A DNA stretch of 28,246 nucleotides. Origin: a virus. Both the position numbers and the translations under genes were made by a program. Under the pieces are notes generated by a model, which was not told the origin of the DNA, searched no databases, and worked only from the letters and a program-made list of their open reading frames with translations. Location of the stretch: positions 1 to 28,246 of IMG/VR virus record IMGVR_UViG_3300024306_000071; one strand, written 5' to 3'. This document shows, piece by piece, positions 6,000 through 13,150 of this stretch (the stretch's first letter is position 1; each line of letters starts with the position of its first letter).

Positions 6000-7562
6000 G
6001 TGGCCAAAAAGGGTGGAAGCTCTTTTGGTAATTTCAATCGGGCTGAGGTTTTTGATCCTCGGCCCGTAAAACCAATCACGACCGAGTTTTCAAAAGGTTC
6101 GGTTCCTGATTCGATTTATGCTGTCAACCGCGAGTCGGCCTGGTCCCGCTGGCGCCGTGGTTACGAGATCGCAACAGCTTGTTTCTACGACAACTCATAC
6201 GATTATCCCTTCACCTACACTGTGCCGATCCCAGCTGGTACCCCATCGACCGGCGGCAACCAACCGACAATCCCAGGTGTTTTCAAAGGATTCCCGACAA
6301 AGAATAAAGAATTCGGCATGCACTGGGCTGGCGTACGCGTGGCTGGCAGCCTACGGTTTGATAATGTTCTTGATAGCACTGGGGTGCGTGCTTCTATTTC
6401 TTCTGTCACTGAGGACGCTAATTTCTGGTACGTCAAGCTGACAGGAACTTGGAGTGTTAGTAACCCACTTCCGCCTCCGCTTTACGTAGCGATTCCTGGT
6501 GTGCCAGGTGGATTAAAAGCAATCAACGGTGAGATCTTGGAGGATCGCATTATTACTCCTGGTGGAACTCCGATTACTAGGGATACGATTGATCCGACAA
6601 CACAAAAACGATACGGATATGTGTCTGCTGTTTTAGCAGATACGGATCCATTTAATGGCATTCTCAAGATCCGTAAAGCCGGTTCTGTTGAAGCAACACC
6701 TGACCGTGCACTGGTAACACCTGCGACTAGGCCGCCAAACGTCGGTCGTTTCTTCATGACGGGAACACGGTATTGCTGTTCTTGTCAGGACTTCAACCGT
6801 AGAGATTACGGTTTCATGAGTTCGTTGAACAAAGTTTCCGACTCGTTAAAAACCATGTTCCCTCGTACAAATGTGGCTTCCCTTAAGCCGGGTCGCTACG
6901 AAGTTATGACATTGAAAGGAGTTGTTGATAACAATGCGATGACCAGTGCCACGGAAAACCGTGACATGCGAATTATTTCTCCGGCGCCGCAATATAACGT
7001 TCCACCGACTGTTACACCAACTGTCTCAACCAAACCTGGTGCAGCCAGAGACAATCCCGGTGTTTTCAGGGATTTTGGTGCGATGTATATCCGAGATACA
7101 TCAGATCCCTCATTGCCAGGCTCCAGGGCAGAGGGTATGCCTAGTTACGAGGACTACTCCGCTGCAGGGAATGTCATCACATCACTGACGGATACATGGA
7201 CCCCACTGCTAGATGAGATGCGTTACTGCAAACACATCTACGCCATGAAATATGAGGAGGGCGTGTTTCCGCCGGAACCTTCCGATTTTCCAGTCGGCAT
7301 TGAAAGCATGGCGGCATGGGAGCAAAAACTGGTGGCAGAAACTGAAAGCGATCAGATTGAAGCAAGGGCTGCCAATCTTCAGAGGCGTTCGTTATCCACC
7401 ATGGACGTACCGCCTTACAACTGTCAGGCGCCCATGATGATGCCGATGATGCAAAAACTGTTCAACATTCCATCAACCTTTGTGAAGATGGCTGGGTTTA
7501 CCATGATCGATAAGAACGGGGGCAAGTACATTCCGGCTTCCGGTCAACGACCCGCTGTGTAG
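6000..7562 (+). CDS. Probable virion structural protein, 520 aa
   Basis: GTG start at 6000, two bases after the previous stop, which indicates coupled translation. N-terminal residues (AKKGGSSFGNFNRAEVFDPR) are basic and flexible; the middle is beta-rich with Pro/Gly turns. A Cys cluster near nucleotides 6768-6800 reads RYCCSCQDFNRRDYGFM, a compact possible metal site. The C-terminal 100 residues include a helical stretch (ESMAAWEQKLVAETESDQIE...) and a Met-rich MMMPMMQK segment. No family recognised; size and context suggest a tail, neck or baseplate protein. Confidence 0.72.
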   Translation: MAKKGGSSFGNFNRAEVFDPRPVKPITTEFSKGSVPDSIYAVNRESAWSRWRRGYEIATACFYDNSYDYPFTYTVPIPAGTPSTGGNQPTIPGVFKGFPTKNKEFGMHWAGVRVAGSLRFDNVLDSTGVRASISSVTEDANFWYVKLTGTWSVSNPLPPPLYVAIPGVPGGLKAINGEILEDRIITPGGTPITRDTIDPTTQKRYGYVSAVLADTDPFNGILKIRKAGSVEATPDRALVTPATRPPNVGRFFMTGTRYCCSCQDFNRRDYGFMSSLNKVSDSLKTMFPRTNVASLKPGRYEVMTLKGVVDNNAMTSATENRDMRIISPAPQYNVPPTVTPTVSTKPGAARDNPGVFRDFGAMYIRDTSDPSLPGSRAEGMPSYEDYSAAGNVITSLTDTWTPLLDEMRYCKHIYAMKYEEGVFPPEPSDFPVGIESMAAWEQKLVAETESDQIEARAANLQRRSLSTMDVPPYNCQAPMMMPMMQKLFNIPSTFVKMAGFTMIDKNGGKYIPASGQRPAV

Positions 7563-7564
7563 CC

Positions 7565-7786
7565 ATGGCAAATTTTGGTGACGTTGTTGCTACAAACTTT
7601 ATTTATTCTCAGGAGCAAATTGATAGCCGTATCTATGGGGATAGTGAAATCTCTTACAGCGGTATCCCAACGGTGTACCACGCTGGAGATGTAGTACATC
7701 TGCCCTATGAGTCGGGCGAGACTTCCACCATGGAAGCCATTGGCCTGGCTTGGGCTGCCTTTGCTAGCGGCATTGGGCCAGAGTAA
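7565..7786 (+). CDS. Small protein of the structural operon, 73 aa
   Basis: ATG at 7565 follows the previous stop by 2 bp. A short, acidic protein (MANFGDVVATNFIYSQEQID...) ending in a hydrophobic AIGLAWAAFASGIGPE. It closes the left structural block; the following 109-bp gap holds dyads. Not recognised. Confidence 0.65.
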   Translation: MANFGDVVATNFIYSQEQIDSRIYGDSEISYSGIPTVYHAGDVVHLPYESGETSTMEAIGLAWAAFASGIGPE

Positions 7787-7895
7787 ACATAAAGTAAACT
7801 TATGGTAATCTGCAAAAGCAGATTAAGAAAACCTTTACCCCTTGCGACCTGGATACCCCTCTGTTTAGGGTCAGGTTATCCAGTTCATCTCAGCT
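7787..7895. promoter_or_regulatory. Dyad-rich spacer before the recombinase-like gene
   Basis: Two inverted repeats: TAATCTGC (7806-7813) / GCAGATTA (7818-7825), a perfect 8-bp stem with AAAA loop; and CTGGATA (7849-7855) / TATCCAG (7877-7883), with an inner ACCC (7855-7858) / GGGT (7868-7871). No T-run follows either, so they are poor terminators. Placed directly upstream of the recombinase-like gene, they could be recombinase or repressor sites. Confidence 0.4.
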
Positions 7896-8318
7896 ATGTC
7901 TCAATCACCGCCTGTTGACCAGCGGATTGTGGATGAGTACTTCCAGCTGGCTTCCCATCGCAAAACCAAGGATGTGGCGTGGCTTTACGGCATGGTCGCC
8001 ACCTATGGCTTGAATCCTGATGAGTTGTCTGGTTTTGAGTGGGGCGCAGATAATACGATCCACATCCCCTCCAAGAAACGTAACATTCGCCCACTGCATC
8101 CCCAGTGGGTTTTGTTATTTGGTCTCAAAGAAAAGCAGCCCCGCGATCTGCAGGACTGCTGGAGCACCCTCTCGTCATCTATCTATGAGGCAATGGCGTT
8201 CCAGGATGTTCAGTTGAACATAACGGATTTAATCCTTGCCCACAGACTCCGCAAAAACCATTACCGCCAACTCAAGCAACGGCAGCCATTGTCCCTTGCT
8301 TTTGCAGGTGCTTCCTGA
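7896..8318 (+). CDS. Degenerate tyrosine-recombinase-like protein, 140 aa
   Basis: Residues 25-125 resemble the catalytic domain of cyanobacterial and phage tyrosine recombinases: WLYGMVATYGLNPDELSGFEW is the box I region, IHIPSKKRNIRPLHPQWV the beta-sheet region, and LAHRLRKNHYRQLK the H-x-x-R box. Key differences: the first catalytic Arg position (GLR in active enzymes) is Asn (N40), and the protein stops at 140 without the segment carrying the nucleophilic Tyr. So it is probably unable to cut DNA; it could be a remnant or a reused DNA-binding protein. Its 3' end overlaps a convergent excisionase-like gene by 47 bp, a pairing typical of integration modules. Confidence 0.6.
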   Translation: MSQSPPVDQRIVDEYFQLASHRKTKDVAWLYGMVATYGLNPDELSGFEWGADNTIHIPSKKRNIRPLHPQWVLLFGLKEKQPRDLQDCWSTLSSSIYEAMAFQDVQLNITDLILAHRLRKNHYRQLKQRQPLSLAFAGAS

Positions 8319-8490
8319 CTGCTGGCACATTCCAACGATAGTTATCGCGGGACATACAACCAGGGAAAGCAGCGAAGTGCGGACCCAGCTTCAGGGTGCC
8401 ATCATCGCGGTACTTGAAGAGCGTCTTGCGGTCAAGCCCCAGGAGCTCTTCTGCTTTTTGAACGGATACCCATCCGTTAGCGGTGGTCAT
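8272..8490 (-). CDS. Excisionase-like small DNA-binding protein, 72 aa
   Basis: The sequence reads as a small winged helix-turn-helix of the excisionase/MerR type: WVSVQKAEELLGLDRKTLF (about 7-25) as the helix-turn-helix, KYRDDGTLKLGPHF as the wing, then RWNVPAVRKHLQK. Size fits phage Xis proteins. I chose ATG 8490; an in-frame TTG at 8532 would give 86 residues but overlaps a promoter-like element. It is convergent with, and overlaps, the recombinase-like gene. In temperate phages Xis partners an integrase; here the partner looks inactive, so it may act as a transcription regulator instead. Confidence 0.65.
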   Translation of the reverse strand: MTTANGWVSVQKAEELLGLDRKTLFKYRDDGTLKLGPHFAAFPGCMSRDNYRWNVPAVRKHLQKQGTMAAVA

Positions 8491-8515
8491 GGCGTAGAGA
8501 AACGCTTGCCTTAGT

Positions 8516-8543
8516 ACAGTATCCGATGTCAAGAGGGTGTCAA
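8516..8543 (-). promoter_or_regulatory. Promoter-like element for the excisionase-like gene
   Basis: On the minus strand TTGACA (8543-8538) is followed after 16 bases by TACTGT (8521-8516), a moderate -10. A second TTGACA occurs at 8532-8527. It would start transcription around 8509, favouring ATG 8490 as the start. Confidence 0.4.
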
Positions 8544-8627
8544 CAGCCTTAAGGAAAGTTTTATCTCTTTGTCTTACCTGGGAAATTGTGTAGGGAAATT
8601 AGAATAAATTAACGGCAATTAAATAGC

Positions 8628-8966
8628 ATGTTTTGCAACGAGCACGAGCCCCTCGCCTTGCTAGTTGAATTAACACCAAAACTTGCGAAAAAGAAATTCA
8701 GAGAAAGTATATACGAAGCATGGAATCACAAATGCGGTTATTGCGGAGACAAAGCAACAAGCCTGGATCACATCGTTCCACGTTTCAAGTCGGGTTCTTC
8801 TAATCGACACAACCTTGTTCCTTGCTGTCGGCGTTGTAACGCCCATAAAGGATCAGAGGAAATGAGGAGTTGGTTTCAGAAGCAAGATTTCTTTTCTACT
8901 GAAAACCTTGGTAAGATTGAAGCCTGGGTCCAACAAGAATCAGTCTTTATTTTTGGTGAGTGCTAA
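8628..8966 (+). CDS. HNH endonuclease, 112 aa
   Basis: Classic HNH nuclease of the McrA-like kind: CGYCG (C36, C39), SLDHIVPRFKSGSSN (D47, H48), RHNLVPCCRRCNAHKGS (N62, C67 or C66, C70, H73). All metal and catalytic positions are present, so it should be an active DNA nuclease. The stop TAA overlaps the next start in TAATG. A -10-like TAGAAT lies at 8600-8605. Free-standing HNH genes in phages may be homing enzymes or assist packaging; here it sits far from any terminase visible in the window, so homing is more likely. Confidence 0.88.
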   Translation: MFCNEHEPLALLVELTPKLAKKKFRESIYEAWNHKCGYCGDKATSLDHIVPRFKSGSSNRHNLVPCCRRCNAHKGSEEMRSWFQKQDFFSTENLGKIEAWVQQESVFIFGEC

Positions 8967-11665
8967 TGGGCGTATTTGCTGATTACGTTAATACCTACGG
9001 AGATATTAAAAATGCTTTGAATAGCGCAGAGCGTGCCAATGGTTTGTATGTAGATAACAATCCAGACTTGGCAGCGGAATGGGAATCAAATAAAAATAAG
9101 AAGAAATTTTTAGAACAATATCCAACCAAGGGTTCTTACGGTGCTTGGCATTACGATAATTTTGGTCGCAACGAAGGCCGTGAGATGTTTTACCACACGT
9201 TGGTAAGAGATCCTGGTATTGGAACTGTTTTTTGGGATCGTTATGTTGATAACAATGGAGATGTAAATAAAGCCTGGAGAAATGCTGGTCAACCAGATAA
9301 ATCAACTTTTGGACAACAGTATTGGAATAGAACGGGACGCGCTAGGGGTGATATGGTTCCAACCAGGGTTAGAGGCCCTGAGGGCTGGGGCCAAGCACAC
9401 TGGCAAACATATGGCGTCAATGAAGATCGTATCCTTAGTGGTGCAAAGTTTGGTCTTGATTCTCAAGGAAAAGTTTATGTAGCCAACCCAGGATCCATAG
9501 GTGCAGCGGCTAGAAGAAGATATGACGACGTTGTTAATACAATCAATAATGCAAAAGAAGGCACATATAAAAGTGTGATGGAAAGCCTAGGCAATCGCCT
9601 AGGTGATGTTGGATTAAGAGATTTAGTTGATAGCAACGGCATTGATACGTTAGCCGCGTCTTACCAGAGACGAATTACGCCCTGGGATTCCAGTAAAGCA
9701 GCTCAACCTCCAACGGGTGGCTTTGATGCAGGTTATTACAGGAACAATACCCCTGGAGGATCACAAGCAGAAGCTCAGTGGGATGCTGCTCAGGAAGCTG
9801 TCAATGTTGGTGGAGAAAGAATACCTGATCTTGATGTTGTAGGACGCTACAACTTTGATAGCTATCTCCACTGGCACTACACCACACAAGGCAAGGCTGC
9901 TGGGTACCGAGGTAACGAAGCGTCTCTTGCTGAGTTGCCTGAGTATTACGAAGAAGCAATGACCGATGCTGAATACCAGCAGTATCGGGACAAAGTTCTT
10001 GGGATAGAAGGGGAAACAATTTTAAGCAAGAGTGTTGGCACAGAACTTTCTGCAAAAGAGAAGCAGGTACAGCAGCAGTTTGGTTCGTTAACAAATGATT
10101 CGCTCAAAAAAGCAGCAGATGAATTAGTAAAAGCGAAAGCACGAGAAAGAGACTTTGAGTTTTATAAAGGACTCGAAGGGTTTAATGAGGTGATGACCAT
10201 CAATGAAACCATTACCAACTCATTGCTTGGTGATAGCGGCATTGGTGGCATCCTTGGCTTCGTTACCAATCCTGAGAAAGCAAGAGAGAGCCTAGAAGAA
10301 AGCTTGTCAAAAGCTACGGGCATTCCGACTTTTAATGGTGTCACCTACAACTGGCAAAAGTGGTTTGATGAGCAGCTTGCTGGTAACTACCAAAAAGGAA
10401 TTACAGTACCAGATCCAGTTGATCCAACAAAAACCTATACATTAACTGGTGATTTTGCTAAGCGGTACATTGATGAATACCTGAAGCCGCGCTTTGATAA
10501 CTCCAAGTCAATGAGCGAGTTTATTAGTACGATTGAGCTTCAGCAGCAAGACAAGAATATCTTTGATGTTCAAAGTGCTTTGGTTAAGTTAAAAGATATT
10601 GCAGCGCTACGAGCAGAGGCTTATTTGGATGGTGTATATAACACTGCACCTCTTAACTTTAATGCAGATTTTTACATGAATCCAACCGGTAACTTTACGC
10701 CGGATGACCCAAAAGTTGCTAAGTATCAAGAACAGTCAAATCAGATCAACAGTGACTGGGAAACAGCAAGACGGAATGGAGAATCCAAAGTACCAGGTAC
10801 TGATTGGACTTGGAACCAGTGGGCATACCATTACGGTTTAGATCTGAACGATAAAAATCAATTTGCCAAACTCCATTACCAAGTCGTTGGTGCAGGCAAA
10901 GGGTTTGATCCTGCTCGCGATGTGATTACCCTCAAAGATGCAACTGATTATATCAACACAAAAATTCTTCCCGAAATCGCATCAAAAGACATTGATCTTG
11001 CTGATGTTAACTTCTTGAAGTTTGTTACTCCAGAAGAATTTGCCGACAGTGTTATTGAAGGTGTTAGCCCTGAAACTAACAAAGAAGAATGGGACAAAAT
11101 GCTAGGAACCCTTGGTATTGCAGGCAAGGGCATGGGTGTTGATGATGTCAAACAATATATCGCAGATCAATTTAGAACCAACAATGCAGTTAACGTACGT
11201 GAAGCTATTAAATACCTTAACGAAAAAGGAGTTACACCAACTCAGAAAAAGATTGGCGTCGAGTACATTCAGCGTCCTGAAGACGCAAAAACTACAACGT
11301 CACCGTATGCCACCAGTCTTTACAAGGTTTTTAAAAATGCTGGGTATCAAGGAAGCGAAGATGATTTTTACGGCAAGTTCATGACCGATGTCAGTAAAGA
11401 AGAAATGCAGTTGATGGAACAGGGCGCTTCCGATAAAGGTCTGCAGCTTGGCGGTGCTTACGCAGGTCTAACCAGTAGCGATCCATTTACTGCCCTTGGT
11501 TCCGTCAGCAGCCTCTTTGGTTCCACAGAAACAGGAACTGAGAAAGAGAAAGCAACATCCAGTTATTTTAAACTGTTAGATGACGAAGAAAAAGAAGATT
11601 ACAAATCCAAGTCCGGTGAACGGATTCTTGGTGAGTTTACTTCCCTCTTTAAAGGGTTTACTTGA
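8966..11665 (+). CDS. Large repeat-bearing probable virion protein, 899 aa
   Basis: ATG at 8966 is chosen over GTG 8960 because GGTGAG (8955-8960) is 5 bases ahead and the TAATG overlap couples it to the HNH gene. The N-terminal third carries degenerate copies of a motif like that in cyanobacterial and proteobacterial secreted proteins ('NPD...HY..yGr.EGR'): NNPDLAAEW, then WHYDNFGRNEGR (61-72), YWNRTGRARG, HWQTYGVNEDR, and later HWHYTTQGKAAGYRG and LHYQVVGAGKGFD. The rest is helical and charged (for example ELSAKEKQVQQQFG), without signal or membrane segments. Length and position suggest a tail, internal or ejected virion protein. No catalytic motif is seen. Confidence 0.78.
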   Translation: MGVFADYVNTYGDIKNALNSAERANGLYVDNNPDLAAEWESNKNKKKFLEQYPTKGSYGAWHYDNFGRNEGREMFYHTLVRDPGIGTVFWDRYVDNNGDVNKAWRNAGQPDKSTFGQQYWNRTGRARGDMVPTRVRGPEGWGQAHWQTYGVNEDRILSGAKFGLDSQGKVYVANPGSIGAAARRRYDDVVNTINNAKEGTYKSVMESLGNRLGDVGLRDLVDSNGIDTLAASYQRRITPWDSSKAAQPPTGGFDAGYYRNNTPGGSQAEAQWDAAQEAVNVGGERIPDLDVVGRYNFDSYLHWHYTTQGKAAGYRGNEASLAELPEYYEEAMTDAEYQQYRDKVLGIEGETILSKSVGTELSAKEKQVQQQFGSLTNDSLKKAADELVKAKARERDFEFYKGLEGFNEVMTINETITNSLLGDSGIGGILGFVTNPEKARESLEESLSKATGIPTFNGVTYNWQKWFDEQLAGNYQKGITVPDPVDPTKTYTLTGDFAKRYIDEYLKPRFDNSKSMSEFISTIELQQQDKNIFDVQSALVKLKDIAALRAEAYLDGVYNTAPLNFNADFYMNPTGNFTPDDPKVAKYQEQSNQINSDWETARRNGESKVPGTDWTWNQWAYHYGLDLNDKNQFAKLHYQVVGAGKGFDPARDVITLKDATDYINTKILPEIASKDIDLADVNFLKFVTPEEFADSVIEGVSPETNKEEWDKMLGTLGIAGKGMGVDDVKQYIADQFRTNNAVNVREAIKYLNEKGVTPTQKKIGVEYIQRPEDAKTTTSPYATSLYKVFKNAGYQGSEDDFYGKFMTDVSKEEMQLMEQGASDKGLQLGGAYAGLTSSDPFTALGSVSSLFGSTETGTEKEKATSSYFKLLDDEEKEDYKSKSGERILGEFTSLFKGFT

Positions 11666-11964
11666 TGTCTGATAAACACCGTAAGGCTGCAGGCGCAGCC
11701 AAGATTGCCAAAGATAAGATGGCTTGCAACAAGCCACAGAAGACCCCTGGTCATCCCACCAAGAGTCATGTGGTGAAGGCTTGTGAGGGCGGAGAAGAGA
11801 AGATCATCCGCTTTGGTCAGCAAGGAGTAGAAGGCGCTGGTAAACACCCAAAGACGGAAAAGGATAAGGCCCGTAAGCGTTCGTACTATGCGCGACATAA
11901 CGCTCAAGATCCCAACCCTGACAAGATGTCAGCAAGATATTGGTCACATAAGGTCAAATGGTGA
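11665..11964 (+). CDS. Small basic phage protein of a widespread unknown family, 99 aa
   Basis: The ATG at 11665 overlaps the preceding stop (TGATG). The core MACNKPQKTPGHPTKSHVVK, then ACEGGEEKIIRFGQQG, and a C-terminus KARKRSYYARH...KMSARYWSHKVKW form a pattern I recognise from many unrelated phages; its function is not established. The protein is strongly basic, so nucleic-acid contact is likely. It follows the 899-residue gene and precedes another small basic protein and the lysozyme. Confidence 0.8.
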   Translation: MSDKHRKAAGAAKIAKDKMACNKPQKTPGHPTKSHVVKACEGGEEKIIRFGQQGVEGAGKHPKTEKDKARKRSYYARHNAQDPNPDKMSARYWSHKVKW

Positions 11965-12002
11965 TTTTCTCGCTAAGCTGCGTGAGCTGATTCCTTACCA
12001 GC

Positions 12003-12125
12003 ATGGCAAAACCCAAGTCAACCACAATCCGTCTTGAGTCCAAACCGAAGCGCACGAGACAAGGCCAGGGGCGTAATTCTTTGCCTAGTCATGGCCGTAA
12101 ACTACGTCGCGGTCAGGGTAAATAA
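12003..12125 (+). CDS. Very basic small phage protein, 40 aa
   Basis: ATG 12003 to TAA 12125. The product is almost all Lys, Arg, Gly, Ser and Thr: it opens MAKPKSTTIRLESKPKRTRQ, continues GQGRNS, and ends RKLRRGQGK. Short proteins with 'KPK.TRQG.GR.S' followed by a 'RGQG' end are common in cyanophages and related phages; their role is unknown. It lies between the basic 99-residue protein and the lysozyme. No ribosome site stands out. Confidence 0.7.
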   Translation: MAKPKSTTIRLESKPKRTRQGQGRNSLPSHGRKLRRGQGK

Positions 12126-12131
12126 TTTGTG

Positions 12132-12160
12132 TATGATTGGAGGTAATAATAGTTACCTCC
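12132..12160 (+). promoter_or_regulatory. -10 box plus perfect hairpin masking the lysozyme ribosome site
   Basis: TATGAT at 12132-12137 resembles a -10 box. It is followed by GGAGGTAA (12139-12146), a 6-base loop (12147-12152) and TTACCTCC (12153-12160): a perfect 8-bp hairpin ending at the ATG at 12161. The GGAGG Shine-Dalgarno is in the left arm, paired with CCTCC beside the start codon. It could hold lysozyme translation off until needed, or be an operator for a dimeric protein. Confidence 0.6.
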
Positions 12161-12820
12161 ATGTCGGATCTTTCGCGTGCGATTAATCTAATTCGTAAAC
12201 ACGAAGGGTTTAACGAGAAGGCGTACTCAGATCCGGTCACAGGAGAAGAGCCCTATACCATCGGGTTTGGAACTCAGTTCTACCCCGATGGTTCTCCTGT
12301 TAAACGTGGTCAATGCTGCAGTAAAGAAAAAGCACTGGAGTATTTATTCCACGAAGCTTCTGTCATTGACACCCAGCTGATCAAGCTGAACCTGGGACTT
12401 GATGACAGCATGCGTCAGGCCCTTATCTCCTTCATCCACTCCATCGGATGGGAGCCATTCCTGTACAGTAATGTAATCGATTGCATTGAACGGGAAGATT
12501 TCTGTGAAGCCACCAAGGAGATGGGGCAGTGGATCTTTGATCAAAACCATTCCGTCGTCGGCACCCTTGTTGATCGCCGCCGGGAGGAAATTGCTTTGTT
12601 CCTTGCTGAAGTAGACGCCAATCCCTGGTCCTCCACAGAGATCTTGCTTGCTGCCTTCCGTAATTACACCGCTGCTCCCCACCAGGTGAGGGCAATCAGG
12701 TCCTTGGAAGAACACATCAACCCTTACGTCCTGTCTAAGTTTGCCAACGACTTTGATATTGACGAGGATCCATGGTGCACCTTTGCGTCAGAGGAGCTCG
12801 ATCTGCTGTTTAATAGCTAG
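12161..12820 (+). CDS. GH24 lysozyme (endolysin), 219 aa
   Basis: Phage T4-type lysozyme family: cleaves the glycan backbone of peptidoglycan. The triad is visible: HEGF (E15), KAYSDPVTG (D24), YTIGFGT (T33), with further family features at ALISFIHSIGW and TLVDRRREEIALFL. The domain covers about residues 1-150; residues 150-219 are an extra acidic, helical region of unknown role. ATG 12161 is chosen because the GH24 fold begins right there; an in-frame TTG at 12137 would run through the hairpin. No signal peptide, so release would need a holin. The upstream hairpin suggests post-transcriptional control. The NblA-like gene follows 24 bp later. Confidence 0.9.
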   Translation: MSDLSRAINLIRKHEGFNEKAYSDPVTGEEPYTIGFGTQFYPDGSPVKRGQCCSKEKALEYLFHEASVIDTQLIKLNLGLDDSMRQALISFIHSIGWEPFLYSNVIDCIEREDFCEATKEMGQWIFDQNHSVVGTLVDRRREEIALFLAEVDANPWSSTEILLAAFRNYTAAPHQVRAIRSLEEHINPYVLSKFANDFDIDEDPWCTFASEELDLLFNS

Positions 12821-12844
12821 CATTAGAATAATTGCTAGGAATTA

Positions 12845-13150
12845 ATGCAGAGTGGCATGGAGCGTTCGGTAGAACCACGGGAGTTTGAACTACCTTTGGA
12901 GCTGCAATTTGCAATGCGCAAGGCCGAGCTCCAGGCCCAAGAGATGACATGGGATGAGCTGTATGCCGCTCTTTTGAATCTCTATCACCAACGCCTGATG
13001 GAATGGCATGCCATCAAGGACATCATGGCTGGTGAGAACATTGATATTGATGTGGACTGGCCCACGGATCTAGAGCTGGCAGAACTCGCCGCCGCTTGTG
13101 TGTACAGCGACGACGAGGACGAGGAAGACGACGATCTTCAGCCGTTCTGA
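12845..13150 (+). CDS. nblA: NblA-like phycobilisome degradation adaptor with acidic tail, 101 aa
   Basis: NblA is the small adaptor that binds phycobiliproteins and hands them to the Clp protease, dismantling the cyanobacterial antenna. Residues about 13-50 align without gaps to the NblA pattern: FELPLELQFAMRK matches the 'F.L..E.QF..(R/Q)K' start, followed by the helix EMTWDELYAALLNLYHQRLM and HAIKDIM. Canonical NblA is about 60 residues; here a further 40 follow, ending in a run of Asp and Glu (SDDEDEEDDD). ATG 12845 has AGGA at 12837-12840, which lies partly in a 6-bp dyad (12817-12822 / 12833-12838). Viral nblA genes are known in cyanophages (for example Ma-LMM01). The 3' end overlaps the convergent DUF3310 gene by 13 bp. 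Confidence 0.78.
   Translation: MQSGMERSVEPREFELPLELQFAMRKAELQAQEMTWDELYAALLNLYHQRLMEWHAIKDIMAGENIDIDVDWPTDLELAELAAACVYSDDEDEEDDDLQPF

Noticed and set aside
7803-7919. 38-codon plus frame with a hydrophobic middle across the dyad-rich spacer
   Set aside because: Overlaps the hairpins and the start of the recombinase-like gene, with no ribosome site; most likely chance.
8960-8968. GTG 8960 as start of the 899-residue gene
   Set aside because: It overlaps the GGTGAG ribosome site that is well placed for ATG 8966.
12133-12186. 17-codon leader frame (ATG 12133) over the lysozyme hairpin
   Set aside because: Its start codon lies in the -10-like box and no ribosome site precedes it; kept only as part of the hairpin discussion.
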